Assembly (NCBI GenBank): GCA_026984775.1
Contig: JALSRM010000037.1
Location: 1 to 49,603, forward strand
Length of the DNA stretch: 49,603 nucleotides
Direction: 5' to 3'
DNA from: Gammaproteobacteria bacterium
Lineage (GTDB): Bacteria; Pseudomonadota; Gammaproteobacteria; CAJXQU01
Shown one piece after another: positions 1 to 9,638 of this stretch. The position numbers were made by a program, and so were the translations under genes. How positions within the stretch are numbered: position 1 is the first letter of the stretch; every line of letters begins with the position of its first letter. The notes beneath the pieces are model-generated. The model was not told the origin of the DNA, searched no databases, and was given only the letters and a program-made list of their open reading frames with translations.

Positions 1-1
1 G

Positions 2-1684
2 AGGGAGAGTGAGAGCCGGACCCGTGCCATCCTTGAAAATGCACTGGTTGGGATTGTTCATTTAAAGAACAGAAGGTTTATCTCTGTCAATAAGAAATTC
101 GAGGAAATGTTTGGGTATGGGCGTGATGAAATTATCGGCGTCAGTACTGCCATGCTTTTCACATCCCATGAAGATTTTCAGTCTGTAGGTGAAGAGGCCT
201 ATGCCAGGCTTGATCGGGGGGAGGAGTATCACAGTGAGTGGCTGGTCAAAAGAAAGGATGGTCAGGATTTTTGGTGTGCCATCTCTGCTCGAGTAATTGA
301 TCGTAAAAATCCGGGGAATGGTTCTATCTGGTTATATGAGGATATCACCGAGCGTAAAAGGAATGAAGAAACGCTCAAGTTCCTGGCAAATTACGACGCC
401 CTTACCCAACTACCGAATCGTTCCTGTTTTCAGACTTGCTTGCAGGAAAATATAGAGGCAGCCCGTAAAATGGATGCACAGCTTGCGGTGATGTTCATCG
501 ATCTCGATAGATTCAAACAGATCAATGATTCTCTTGGACATGAGGCAGGTGATCAGTTATTGCAGGAGGTTGCTAATCGTCTAAGGTTCTGTGTGCGTGG
601 GTCGGATACCGTTGCCAGGCTTGGGGGAGACGAATTTACAATCTTGTTAACGGAAGTTACCGATTATGCAGGCATTGAATTTGTTGCACGCAAGATTCTG
701 GCGCAATTGAACAAACCGATCACGCTCGGAGATTATGAGGTAACAGTCAGTCCAAGCATTGGTATCAGTATTTATCCTGAACATGGTTCGGATGTTGCGA
801 CGCTGGTTAAAAATGCGGATGCAGCCATGTATTTTGCGAAATCCGAAGGACGCAATAATTTCCAGTATTACGAAGAAGACATGAATGCAGCATCACATGA
901 ACGCTTAGCCATGGAAAACAGGTTGCGAACTGCAATCGACATGAATGAGTTCATTCTTTACTACCAACCACAGGTGAATTCAGAAACACGGGAAGTGATC
1001 GGTTATGAAGCGCTGATACGCTGGGAGAACAGTGAACTCGGATTGGTCTCACCGGCAGATTTCATTCCTCTGCTTGAAGAATCAGGGCTGATCATTCCTG
1101 TCGGAGAATGGGTAGTCCGGACGGCCTGTCATCAACTCAAACGTTGGCAGGTAAATGGCCGACCGAATCTCAAGGTTTCGGTCAATATTTCTGCTCGGCA
1201 GTTCCAGCAAAAAAACCTCGTTGAAGTGATCGCCGGGATTCTCGCGGAAACGGATCTGCAACCGCAATATCTCGATATCGAGATCACTGAATCCATCCTG
1301 ATGGAAGGATCGGATCAGAGTCGGCGAATGCTCTATGATCTCCATGACCTGGGAGTGAAGATTTCGCTTGACGACTTCGGCACGGGTTATTCCTCTCTGG
1401 CTTACCTGAAAAGACTTCCTATTGATGTGATCAAGATTGATCGTTCATTTGTCAAAGACGTTCTTGAAGATCCAAGTGATGCAGCTATCTGTAAGGCGGT
1501 GATTGATATCGCGCAACGGCTTGAGCTGGAAGTGGTTGCTGAAGGCGTGGAGACCATGGAACAGTTCGAGTATCTGAGATCCAGCCGGTGTCATATCATC
1601 CAGGGTTTCCTGTTTGGAAAACCGATGACTGTGAGGGAGATCAATGCCTTGGAGCATCGGATCAATGAAGCAATTCCAGCCTGA
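2..1684 (+). CDS. PAS-GGDEF-EAL c-di-GMP synthase/phosphodiesterase, 5' partial
   Basis: The reading frame is open at the left edge, so the N-terminus is missing; 560 codons are visible. The first ~115 residues form a PAS domain with a PAC tail (ends near ITERKR). A GGDEF domain follows with an intact GGDEF motif (residues 208-212 of the visible part) and an inhibitory RxxD site (RGSD) five residues before it. The EAL domain has intact YEALIRW and DDFGTGYSS motifs, so both catalytic signatures are present. The protein would make and/or break cyclic di-GMP in response to a PAS signal. More sensory domains or membrane segments may lie upstream of the window. The internal ATG at 107 is inside the PAS domain and is unlikely to be the start. 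Which activity dominates cannot be read from sequence. Confidence 0.95.
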   Translation, partial: RESESRTRAILENALVGIVHLKNRRFISVNKKFEEMFGYGRDEIIGVSTAMLFTSHEDFQSVGEEAYARLDRGEEYHSEWLVKRKDGQDFWCAISARVIDRKNPGNGSIWLYEDITERKRNEETLKFLANYDALTQLPNRSCFQTCLQENIEAARKMDAQLAVMFIDLDRFKQINDSLGHEAGDQLLQEVANRLRFCVRGSDTVARLGGDEFTILLTEVTDYAGIEFVARKILAQLNKPITLGDYEVTVSPSIGISIYPEHGSDVATLVKNADAAMYFAKSEGRNNFQYYEEDMNAASHERLAMENRLRTAIDMNEFILYYQPQVNSETREVIGYEALIRWENSELGLVSPADFIPLLEESGLIIPVGEWVVRTACHQLKRWQVNGRPNLKVSVNISARQFQQKNLVEVIAGILAETDLQPQYLDIEITESILMEGSDQSRRMLYDLHDLGVKISLDDFGTGYSSLAYLKRLPIDVIKIDRSFVKDVLEDPSDAAICKAVIDIAQRLELEVVAEGVETMEQFEYLRSSRCHIIQGFLFGKPMTVREINALEHRINEAIPA

Positions 1685-1694
1685 TCTGGTCAGG

Positions 1695-1709
1695 TGAACA
1701 ACCTGTTCA
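1695..1709. other. Small perfect hairpin after the GGDEF-EAL gene
   Basis: TGAACA, loop ACC, TGTTCA forms a perfect 6-bp stem eleven bases after the stop codon. There is no U-run, so it is not a standard intrinsic terminator. It may stabilise the 3' end of the mRNA or be a protein site. The rest of the 125-base gap before ygiQ shows nothing clear. Confidence 0.3.
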
Positions 1710-1809
1710 TTCAGGATTAGCTTTGGATACCCTCATACAAAAGGAATAATCTACCCTTGAGAGAGGATTCCGTGTTAACCTTGCCTGATCATTCAAATCG
1801 AACCCCGCC

Positions 1810-3993
1810 ATGCAGAAAGTACATGATCTATTTTCCTGGAAAAAATACTGGGCTCACCGGTTAGGTCCTGCGCCGGTCTTGCCCATGTCCAGAGCTGAGA
1901 TGGACGAACTGGGATGGGACAGTTGTGATGTCATCTTGGTGACAGGCGATGCCTATGTAGATCATGCCAGTTTTGGTATGGCCCTGATCGGCAGGGTTCT
2001 AGAAGCGCAAGGCTTTCGTGTCGGTATCATCGCACAGCCAGACTGGCGCAATACCCGTGATTTCATGAAGCTTGGACGACCGAATCTCTATTTCGGGGTG
2101 ACCGGTGGAAATATGGACTCCATGGTCAACCGTTATACCTCGGAGCGGCGTGTGCGTACCAACGATGCATACACTCCAGGAGGCGAAGGAGGTAAACGGC
2201 CAGATCGCTGCGTAATTGTCTATACCCAGCGTTGTCGCCAAGCCTATAAGGGCGTACCTGTCATCATAGGTGGAATTGAGGCAAGCCTGCGTCGAATCGC
2301 CCACTACGATTACTGGTCTGAGAAGGTACGTCGTTCCGTTCTGCTCGACTCAAAGGCCGATATGCTGATCTACGGTAATGCTGAACGCCAGATCGTGGAA
2401 ATTACTCATCGCATGGCTCGTGGTGAAAAACTTGATCAGATCATCGATGTCCGTGGTTCGGCCTTTATTCGCAGAAAAGTACCGGATGATTGGTGGGAGA
2501 TGGATTCAACCGAGCTGGATCAGCCCGGACGGATCGATCCTCCCGTTGACCCCTATCTTGAGCCTGGAATCGATGGAAAGGAGTGCAAAACTGCGCTGGC
2601 TGACGATGGGGAAAAGGTCATCAAACTCATAAAAAAAGGAAAGGCACCACGTGAACGGACGGTCATCCGTCTGCCGTCTTATGAGCAAGTCAAATTGGAT
2701 CCGGTTCTCTACGCCCATGCCTCACGTCTTCTGCACATGGAAACCAACCCTGGTAATGCCCGGGCACTGGTACAGCGTCATGGCAATCAGGAGTTATGGC
2801 TGAATCCACCACCTGTTCCACTGACGACCAGAGAAATGGATGCGATCTACGATCTGCCCTATACCAGACAGCCTCATCCTTCCTATGGAGATGAACGAAT
2901 TCCAGCGTATGAAATGATCAGGTTTTCGGTTCCGATCATGCGGGGGTGTTTTGGAGGGTGTACCTTCTGTTCCATCACAGAGCATGAAGGGCGAATCATT
3001 CAGAACCGATCGGAAGATTCAGTCATCCGGGAAATTGAGGCCATTCGCGATACAGTTCCCGGATTTACAGGAGTGATCTCTGATCTGGGGGGGCCGACAG
3101 CAAATATGTACCGGCTGGCCTGCAAAGACCCGAAGATCGAGGCCGCTTGCCGAAAGCCCTCCTGTGTCTACCCCAATGTATGCCAGAATCTGAAGACGGA
3201 TCACAAACCCTTAATCAACCTTTACCAAAGGGCCCGAAAATTATCGGGTATCAAGAAAATTCTGATCGCTTCCGGTCTGCGCTACGACCTGGCCGTGCGT
3301 TCACCGGAATATGTCCGCGAGCTGGTAACCCATCATGTAGGCGGTTATCTCAAAATCGCACCGGAACATACAGAAAGTGGTCCGTTGTCGAAGATGATGA
3401 AACCGGGCATTGGTACTTATGATCGTTTCAAAAAAATGTTCGATAAATTTTCCAGAGAGGCTGGAAAGGAACAATATCTGATCCCGTATTTCATCGCCGC
3501 CCATCCCGGAACCACAGATGAGGATATGATGAATTTGGCACTTTGGTTGAAGCAGAACGGATTCCGTGCCGATCAGGTGCAGGCCTTTCTCCCGTCGCCG
3601 ATGGCGACCGCTTCAGCGATGTATTATTCAGGAAAAAATCCCCTGAGAAAAATCACGCGGAGGAGTGAGTCCGTCTATATACCGCAAGGCAAGCGGCAAC
3701 GCCAGCTCCACAAGGCCTTTTTGCGCTACCATGATGCCAACAACTGGCCTCTGTTGAGAGAGGCTTTGAGAAAAATGGGGCGGGCTGATCTCATCGGTAA
3801 TGGAAAGAAACATCTCGTTCCGGCTTGGCAACCGAAGGGTACGGGTGAAAAAGTCGAAGGACGACGGATCGCACCCAAAGCGAAAAAGAAGATCACAGCC
3901 AAACGTTTTCTAACCCAGCACACAGGCTTGCCCAGGGTGCCTAAGTTGAGGAAAAAGAAACCCTCCTCATCGAGGCGTTACCGTCAGGCCTGA
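1810..3993 (+). CDS. ygiQ: YgiQ family radical SAM protein
   Basis: A 727-residue protein that matches the YgiQ/UPF0313 family over its whole length (the E. coli protein is of similar size). The N-terminal part carries the family signature around LGWDSCD and VTGDAYVDH. The radical SAM CxxxCxxC cluster is at C380, C384 and C387 ([10 protein letters not shown]), which should bind a 4Fe-4S cluster and S-adenosylmethionine. The C-terminal ~60 residues are lysine/arginine-rich. The reaction of this family is not firmly established. An in-frame stop at 1786 with no alternative start after it fixes the ATG at 1810, although no good Shine-Dalgarno is visible. Its 3' end overlaps the convergent response regulator by 10 bases. 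Confidence 0.95.
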   Translation: MQKVHDLFSWKKYWAHRLGPAPVLPMSRAEMDELGWDSCDVILVTGDAYVDHASFGMALIGRVLEAQGFRVGIIAQPDWRNTRDFMKLGRPNLYFGVTGGNMDSMVNRYTSERRVRTNDAYTPGGEGGKRPDRCVIVYTQRCRQAYKGVPVIIGGIEASLRRIAHYDYWSEKVRRSVLLDSKADMLIYGNAERQIVEITHRMARGEKLDQIIDVRGSAFIRRKVPDDWWEMDSTELDQPGRIDPPVDPYLEPGIDGKECKTALADDGEKVIKLIKKGKAPRERTVIRLPSYEQVKLDPVLYAHASRLLHMETNPGNARALVQRHGNQELWLNPPPVPLTTREMDAIYDLPYTRQPHPSYGDERIPAYEMIRFSVPIMRGCFGGCTFCSITEHEGRIIQNRSEDSVIREIEAIRDTVPGFTGVISDLGGPTANMYRLACKDPKIEAACRKPSCVYPNVCQNLKTDHKPLINLYQRARKLSGIKKILIASGLRYDLAVRSPEYVRELVTHHVGGYLKIAPEHTESGPLSKMMKPGIGTYDRFKKMFDKFSREAGKEQYLIPYFIAAHPGTTDEDMMNLALWLKQNGFRADQVQAFLPSPMATASAMYYSGKNPLRKITRRSESVYIPQGKRQRQLHKAFLRYHDANNWPLLREALRKMGRADLIGNGKKHLVPAWQPKGTGEKVEGRRIAPKAKKKITAKRFLTQHTGLPRVPKLRKKKPSSSRRYRQA

Positions 3994-4634
3994 ACCAGCC
4001 CATGTCGTATGGCCAAACGGGCGAGTTCCGCTGTTGTATTGACCTCAAGCTTGTTCTTGATCTGGGTGCTGTAGTTAGCAACTGTTTTGTAACTGAGTGA
4101 CAGCCGCTCGGCAATGGTTGCTACATTAGCACCCTCAGCCAGCAGGCAGAAGATCTCAAATTCCCGGGTAGACAGATTTTCAAATGGCATGTCACTACCG
4201 CGTGTTTTCTGAACAGCAAGACGCTGTGCAATTTCCGGTGATAGATGAACTTCGCCCTTGGCTACCTTCTGAACGGCCTCCACCATATCCTCGGCAGCCG
4301 TGCTCTTCGGTATATAACCCTTGGCCCCAGCTTGCAAAGCCTGTTCCACAAAAACCGGATCTTCATGCATACTAAAAACCAGAATTTTTGCTTCAGGATC
4401 GCGCCCCCTGATCCGCCGAATAGCTTCCAGCCCACCGATTCCTGGCAGCGATAAATCCATGATCACGACATCGGGTTGCTGTTCAAGATAAGATTTACAG
4501 GCAGTTTCACCACTCGGAGCTTCGCCAACAATCTGGATATTGGACTGATCTTCGAGCAGGTTTTTATACCCGGTTCGTACGACGGCATGATCATCCACAA
4601 GTAACACCCTGATTATATTGGATCTGTTATTCAC
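3984..4634 (-). CDS. NarL/LuxR-family response regulator
   Basis: A 216-residue two-component regulator. The N-terminal receiver domain has the acidic pair (VDDH, residues 14-15), the phospho-acceptor D60 (VIMDLSLPG) and the conserved lysine in GYIPKS. The C-terminal LuxR-type helix-turn-helix starts near LSTREFEIF and includes [16 protein letters not shown]. It is a DNA-binding transcription factor, probably activated by the kinase encoded directly upstream, whose stop it overlaps by 8 bases (translational coupling). Its own end overlaps ygiQ by 10 bases. The pair resembles MoxX/MoxY-type systems, but the target genes cannot be told from the window. Confidence 0.93.
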   Translation of the reverse strand: MNNRSNIIRVLLVDDHAVVRTGYKNLLEDQSNIQIVGEAPSGETACKSYLEQQPDVVIMDLSLPGIGGLEAIRRIRGRDPEAKILVFSMHEDPVFVEQALQAGAKGYIPKSTAAEDMVEAVQKVAKGEVHLSPEIAQRLAVQKTRGSDMPFENLSTREFEIFCLLAEGANVATIAERLSLSYKTVANYSTQIKNKLEVNTTAELARLAIRHGLVQA

Positions 4635-5967
4635 TGCGGCTATCCTTCTGTGTATTTAGTGGTAATAGTACCTCAATCCTGGTTCCCTTTCCCGGTCCAC
4701 CGGACTGGTGATAACGGCCTTTCAGTGCTTCCACTCGTTCTCGCATACCGGGTAAGCCCAGGCCTGTAGTGGAGCGTCCTGGATCGAAACCGCATCCATC
4801 GTCTTCTATGGTCAGTTGCAGGTTATCCGCTTTTTTGGAGAGTGTGATCCATACATTCTCGGCATTTGCGTGTTTGGCTACATTGGTGAGGCATTCCTGA
4901 ACGACACGGTAAGCCGTAATAGCGAGTTCCTGCGAAAGTTCCCTAAACCCATCATCCACCTTGAAATGACAGAAGGTTTCTTCATGATATGTGTTCCAAT
5001 TATCGATGAGGTCATTCAGCGCAGGGATCAGCCCCAGCTCATCCAGGATGACCGGATGAAGGCGTTGCATCATGCCACGGACAACGCCATAAATATGAGA
5101 CGAAATATCGGCAATTGTACTGGCACAGTTGATAGTCTTTTCATCCTTGCTGGATTGACGGATAGAAACAGCAACTGCCTTGATGGCACTGATTGATTGT
5201 CCCATCTCATCGTGAAGTTCTCGGGCGAGATGACGGCGTTCTTCTTCCTGAATAGCCTGGGTTTTTTGTTTCAAATAGCGGTTTTGCTCATGACTCTCTT
5301 CAAGAACAGACGCCATATGATTGAATTTCTGGGAAATCTTATTCAACTCGGGAAGTTTTAAATGAGGCAGACGGGTCATATAATTTCCCTGTTCGATGGC
5401 ATCCAACCCTTCAATAATCGTATTGACCGGTTTCAAAAGCCGACCAATGATCAGATAGACAAGGACATTCGCAATGATAAAGAATGCCAATAACAAACCA
5501 AGGAATGATCGGGCTTCCTCCCAGGCTTCGGTGATTTCAGAGGATGGATCCGGACGGATGATCAGTTCACTGGAAGGGAGTCCCGGGATCAGGATCGATC
5601 GGCGCAATACCATACTGGTGGGTTCCACCAACTTCACAAACCATTCAGGAGCGTCGGGTTTGTATATGTCAAGCTGGGCTTGATCAAAAGGTTCTACATC
5701 CTTGCCATGAATGATTTCAATATGCAGGTGGCGGGCTTTACCGAATTGTTTTATCTGCCTCATCAGCATAGATGAACGGATAAATTTACTTTCTGGATTC
5801 ACCTGAAGGAAGGCCAGCTCAAGAAGTTGCAGGGTGAGTTTCGCTGTGGATTCTGTTTCCTCCGCCAACGCCTTGCGCGCATTGTGTATGGTCAGTGCCG
5901 CCCCGGCCAGTAGCGTAAAAAGGAAAACCAGGGTGATCAGCAGATTGAGACGAAAACGAAGACTCAT
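4627..5967 (-). CDS. MoxY-type membrane sensor histidine kinase
   Basis: A 446-residue kinase. Transmembrane helix 1 spans about residues 7-27 and helix 2 about 154-175; the ~125-residue periplasmic part between them looks like the LapD/MoxY N-terminal sensor domain. A HAMP domain follows, then a HisKA_3 dimerisation box with phospho-acceptor H252 (RELHDEMGQ), and an HATPase domain with EDDGCGFDP and TGLGLPGMRERV. This architecture pairs with NarL-type regulators, and such a regulator is encoded immediately downstream with an 8-base overlap. The signal is unknown. MoxY is linked to methanol dehydrogenase control in Paracoccus, but no such genes lie here, so that role should not be assumed. 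Confidence 0.93.
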   Translation of the reverse strand: MSLRFRLNLLITLVFLFTLLAGAALTIHNARKALAEETESTAKLTLQLLELAFLQVNPESKFIRSSMLMRQIKQFGKARHLHIEIIHGKDVEPFDQAQLDIYKPDAPEWFVKLVEPTSMVLRRSILIPGLPSSELIIRPDPSSEITEAWEEARSFLGLLLAFFIIANVLVYLIIGRLLKPVNTIIEGLDAIEQGNYMTRLPHLKLPELNKISQKFNHMASVLEESHEQNRYLKQKTQAIQEEERRHLARELHDEMGQSISAIKAVAVSIRQSSKDEKTINCASTIADISSHIYGVVRGMMQRLHPVILDELGLIPALNDLIDNWNTYHEETFCHFKVDDGFRELSQELAITAYRVVQECLTNVAKHANAENVWITLSKKADNLQLTIEDDGCGFDPGRSTTGLGLPGMRERVEALKGRYHQSGGPGKGTRIEVLLPLNTQKDSRSE

Positions 5968-6053
5968 GATACCGCGATTGTTACCTGATTTGCCCTTGAC
6001 TGCAAATATAAAAAATTGATGTACTTTATAGAAATATCTGCTAAGTTAATGAT

Positions 6054-6566
6054 ATGATAAAAATAAATAAAAGAAAGAGTCTTTTCATGGTTTTCTTGAT
6101 GAGCTGTGAGATGCTGACAGGCTGCTCATCATTCCAGATTGTTTCACTGACCACCATTGCTTTGACCGGAAAAGGTATCGGTGATCATGCACTATCCATG
6201 GTCTCCGGCCAGGATTGTACTTTTTTCAATCTCGTTCAGGGTGAGCAGATTTGTTATTCAGATAATTCGTCAGAGATAGTTTTGTTGACCAACGCCCAGG
6301 GAATTGATGATGAAATAAAGATCACGGGAGACGTTTCAGCAGTCAGAAATCAGTGGCTGGTGATCGGGAGTTTCGCTGATCGAGGGAGAGCGGAAGCCCA
6401 ACTTCGCACCGTTGATCATTACCATGCCCAGGTGATTGCTGCAGAAACAGACTCAATGAGGCATTATCGGGTAATTGTCGGGCCGGTATCCGAAAGTGAT
6501 GTGAGCCAAATAACGTCCCAACTTATCAAGGCAGGGATTTCAAATCCTTGGTTGATCACGCTTTAA
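6054..6566 (+). CDS. SPOR-domain lipoprotein
   Basis: A 170-residue protein with a short basic N-terminus, a hydrophobic stretch and a lipobox ending in LTGC (C24), so it is probably a lipid-anchored outer-membrane protein. The C-terminal ~75 residues (from QWLVIGSFADRGRAEAQ) look like a SPOR fold, which in known proteins binds denuded septal peptidoglycan. The middle part (about residues 30-100) has no recognised domain. It is divergent from the sensor kinase (86-base gap) and 38 bases upstream of dsbB on the same strand. A cell-envelope role is likely; the exact function is unknown. Confidence 0.8.
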   Translation: MIKINKRKSLFMVFLMSCEMLTGCSSFQIVSLTTIALTGKGIGDHALSMVSGQDCTFFNLVQGEQICYSDNSSEIVLLTNAQGIDDEIKITGDVSAVRNQWLVIGSFADRGRAEAQLRTVDHYHAQVIAAETDSMRHYRVIVGPVSESDVSQITSQLIKAGISNPWLITL

Positions 6567-6604
6567 AGGATTCGTAATTCAGCGAGGTTGTGTAAAATAG
6601 GATC

Positions 6605-7099
6605 ATGATAACTTCCAGACAGATTTTTCTGCTCATTTTTCTGGTTTGTGCTGTACTGCTTGGTTTCGGTTTTTATCTTCAGTATGTGGAAGGACTGGAC
6701 CCCTGTATCCTGTGCATGATCCAGCGTGTGTTTTTCATTCTTGTTGGTGTGACAGCACTGATGGGTTTTCTGCATAACCCTGCCGCAGCCGGTATTCGTA
6801 TCTATGCCTCCTTTACAGCCTTGTTTGCCGCCTGTGGTGCCGGTATTGCTGGCCGTCAAATCTGGCTACAGCATCTGCCTCCTGAGAAAGTGCCCGAATG
6901 TGGTGGTGATCTCTTTTTTCTGCTGGAAGTTTATCCGCTGGGGGAAGCCATTCTGAATGCGCTCAAGGGTACGGGTGACTGTGCCGAGGTGGTTTGGACC
7001 TTCCTTGGTTTTTCTATTCCTGAATGGGCGTTTGTCTTATTCCTCGGAATTTTTCTGATCAGCCTTTACATACTGTTCAGGCCCCGTAAGGCAGAGTAA
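6605..7099 (+). CDS. dsbB: Disulfide bond formation protein DsbB
   Basis: A 164-residue inner-membrane protein with four predicted helices. The two periplasmic cysteine pairs of DsbB are present: C34/C37 (CILC) after helix 1 and C99/C126 in the second loop (ECGGD, GDCAE). DsbB re-oxidises the thiol oxidase DsbA and passes electrons to quinone. No dsbA is in the window. The 3' end overlaps by 23 bases the convergent gene for a secreted thioredoxin-fold protein, which is probably also part of envelope thiol chemistry. Confidence 0.95.
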   Translation: MITSRQIFLLIFLVCAVLLGFGFYLQYVEGLDPCILCMIQRVFFILVGVTALMGFLHNPAAAGIRIYASFTALFAACGAGIAGRQIWLQHLPPEKVPECGGDLFFLLEVYPLGEAILNALKGTGDCAEVVWTFLGFSIPEWAFVLFLGIFLISLYILFRPRKAE

Positions 7100-9473
7100 G
7101 TGAGAGCATTGCAGTTTCAGGAGGCAGACATGATTCCGTGTTACAAGCCTGGATCTGAACAGATACCTCTACAGGAAATGCAATGGCATCCTTCTTGTGC
7201 TGGCTTGTTGGTTCCAGTTTTGATCTAATCTGAATTTTTCCCTCGTAAAGAGCGAGAGGCCTTTCTTCAAAGTCGACTTTTTTCTGCACTGGCTTTGGAT
7301 ATTCGAAAGAAGTGAGTTTCCATTGTTCGTCTGGAGCAAGGCTGATCTGTGTCGCCACAAGGTCTTTCTGAAGAGGGGTGTGCGCGTTGATATGCCAGCC
7401 ATCCGTAATATCCAGTTCGACCAGGAGCTGGTAATTCTCTTTTTCCTGAAGAATTTTTCCAGTAATCTTAATGGCGCCCCGACCGGCATATTGTCGGTGC
7501 CCTGTTTCTCCTTTTAGCAGTTCATGGAGTTGCGCCATCATGTAGGCATAGGATGCGGGATATTCGGCGATCGAAGAGGAAAGTGCTTGCAGAACCTGAC
7601 GGGCTTTCTCTTCATAGGCGGGTTTCCCGGTACGACGCGCCAGCCTTGAGAGCACCCTGACTGCAACTGAATTCCCTGATGGTGTCGCACCATCGTGGAT
7701 GCTCCTGGGTTTGGCAAACAACAGTTTGTCATCACCCATCAGAAAAGCCCCGGAAGATGTATCCAGAAATTTGTCGAGCATTTCATTGGTCAGCTCCTGC
7801 GCCTGTTGCAACCATTTTATGTCACCGGTGACATCGTAGAGGGCAATCAGGGCTTCAGCAAAATGTGCGTAGTCTTCCTGCTTCGCATCGATTGATGGTG
7901 TCCCTTCAAGGTTGACTCGCAGTAGTTGACCTTTACCGGGTCGTTGAGACTTCCAGAGAAACTCGGCTGCGTGTTTGGCTGCCTCCAGATACCGATACTG
8001 ATTCAGTTTCTCACCAACCTCTGCCAGTGCCGTGATCATCATGCCATTCCAGGCTACGATGATTTTGTTGTCCGTAAGCGGGGGAATGCGTTTTTTACGA
8101 TGCTGAAGCAGGTTTTTATTGATCTGATCGATCCGCTTGATCAGTTGGCTTAGGTCTTGATCTTCCTGTCGTGCAATCTCATGCAGGGAGTGAGGAAGAT
8201 GCAGAATATTCTTTCCTTCAAAATTCCCTTTGTCAGTCACAGCATAGAGGCGGATAGCAAAATTCCCCTCGTCCTCGTCCAAAACAGATCGGATTTCATC
8301 TTCGGTCCAAAGATAGAAAGTACCTTCTTCGCCTTCGCTGTCTGCATCGATTGCCGAGTAGAACCCACCTTCTTTGCTCGTCATCTCGCGTAGAACATAA
8401 TCAAGGATCTGTTGCGAAGTTCTGGCATATAGTGGATCCCCGTATTGCCGCCATGCCTCTGCATAGATACGGGACAAATAGGCCTGGTTATAGAGCATCT
8501 TTTCAAAATGCGGAACAAGCCATTGTGCGTCGGTCGAGTAGCGGTGAAAACCGCCTCCAATCTGATCATGGATCCCGCCCTGCATCATCGCATCCAGAGT
8601 ATGTTTGAGTGCGGAGTCCTTTTGCTGATTTGGAGGAGTTTCAAGCAGGAGTGACAAGGAAGGTTCATTGGGAAATTTTGGGGCCTGGCTGAAACCACCC
8701 CAGATTTTCTCATAACGCTCCAGGATATCATTTGTTGCTTGATCGATTGCGTTTTGTCCAAGCAATTGCACACGCTTGCGAGTTTCCATCGTCTGCTCAA
8801 TTGCAGTCGAGAGCTGCTCTGCCTGAGCGACGATATCATCCTGTTTTTTTAGCCATAGTTGTGCGATCCGTTGAAGGAGTTCGATAAATCTGTCTGGAGG
8901 GAAATAGGTCCCTCCGAAGAAAGGTCTGCCATCGGGCAACAGGAATGTGGACATGGGCCAGCCGCCACTGCCAGTCATTAACATGACCGCGGTCATATAG
9001 GTTTCATCAACGTCAGGGTATTGTTCACGATCGACCTTGATGGCAATAAAGTGTTCGTTCAGAAACTTCGCGATTTCCTCGTTTTCGAAGGATTCTTCCT
9101 CCATCACATGACACCAGTGGCAGGTAGCGTAACCAATGGAAAGAAAGACAGGTTTGTTTTCATTCCTGGCATGTTCGAAGGCTTCTTCTCCCCAGGGATA
9201 CCAATCCACAGGATTATGGGCGTGTTGTAACAGGTAGGGAGAATCTTCGAGGATCAGCCGATTGGTATAGAGTGGCCTGCCGCTTTCAAAATGGCGGGTT
9301 CTTGGAATATATGATGGACCTTTGTCTTTCAAGGCGTTGTCAATTTTTTTCTGCAGTGATTCAGGGTGGTTCATGGTCTTGGTCTGCGTCTCCGCGAAAG
9401 CAGAGGTAACGAGGAAGGTGAAAAAAATGATCAGCAGGTTTCTGATCGGGCTCGGTAGAACAATTTTGTCCAT
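7077..9473 (-). CDS. Secreted DUF255 thioredoxin-fold protein with DsbD-alpha-like C-terminal domain
   Basis: A 798-residue protein of the YyaL/SPATA20 (DUF255) family. Residues 1-27 form a signal peptide ending near SAFAET. The N-terminal thioredoxin-like domain has the active-site CHWC (C118-C121) in the family context [17 protein letters not shown]. The central part is the (alpha/alpha) barrel typical of the family ([26 protein letters not shown]). The last ~130 residues look like the N-terminal domain of DsbD, with the cysteine pair C777/C782 before LPPE. Family members are usually cytosolic or of unknown role; the export signal and the second redox domain suggest a periplasmic thiol exchange function. 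It is convergent with dsbB. Confidence 0.88.
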   Translation of the reverse strand: MDKIVLPSPIRNLLIIFFTFLVTSAFAETQTKTMNHPESLQKKIDNALKDKGPSYIPRTRHFESGRPLYTNRLILEDSPYLLQHAHNPVDWYPWGEEAFEHARNENKPVFLSIGYATCHWCHVMEEESFENEEIAKFLNEHFIAIKVDREQYPDVDETYMTAVMLMTGSGGWPMSTFLLPDGRPFFGGTYFPPDRFIELLQRIAQLWLKKQDDIVAQAEQLSTAIEQTMETRKRVQLLGQNAIDQATNDILERYEKIWGGFSQAPKFPNEPSLSLLLETPPNQQKDSALKHTLDAMMQGGIHDQIGGGFHRYSTDAQWLVPHFEKMLYNQAYLSRIYAEAWRQYGDPLYARTSQQILDYVLREMTSKEGGFYSAIDADSEGEEGTFYLWTEDEIRSVLDEDEGNFAIRLYAVTDKGNFEGKNILHLPHSLHEIARQEDQDLSQLIKRIDQINKNLLQHRKKRIPPLTDNKIIVAWNGMMITALAEVGEKLNQYRYLEAAKHAAEFLWKSQRPGKGQLLRVNLEGTPSIDAKQEDYAHFAEALIALYDVTGDIKWLQQAQELTNEMLDKFLDTSSGAFLMGDDKLLFAKPRSIHDGATPSGNSVAVRVLSRLARRTGKPAYEEKARQVLQALSSSIAEYPASYAYMMAQLHELLKGETGHRQYAGRGAIKITGKILQEKENYQLLVELDITDGWHINAHTPLQKDLVATQISLAPDEQWKLTSFEYPKPVQKKVDFEERPLALYEGKIQIRSKLEPTSQHKKDAIAFPVEVSVQIQACNTESCLPPETAMLSLTLPYGA

Positions 9474-9551
9474 ATCACGTATTCTAGCCTGTTCAAACAG
9501 AAATTACTGGATTGATTCGTATCGGGAAGCGAGGTGTTTACCGTCAAATAA

Positions 9552-9580
9552 TTGACTTTACGGTTGGTTTCAAGAAGAAT
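9552..9580 (+). promoter_or_regulatory. Putative sigma70 promoter for the phosphatase gene
   Basis: TTGACT (9552-9557) and AAGAAT (9575-9580) are separated by 17 bases. The -35 box is the right arm of a small inverted repeat, GTCAA-ATAA-TTGAC (9543-9556), so it could be an operator. Prediction only. A strong AAGGAGG lies downstream at 9602-9608 but is far from the start codon at 9639. Confidence 0.35.
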
Positions 9581-9638
9581 TCATACAGGAGAAACAAGGG
9601 AAAGGAGGCAATCAACAAGCTATTAATGGACTAAAGTC

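Noticed and set aside
1772-1864. GTG-started frame overlapping the ygiQ start with a GAGAGG ahead of it
   Set aside because: It is out of frame with ygiQ, ends after about 30 codons and has no recognisable product.
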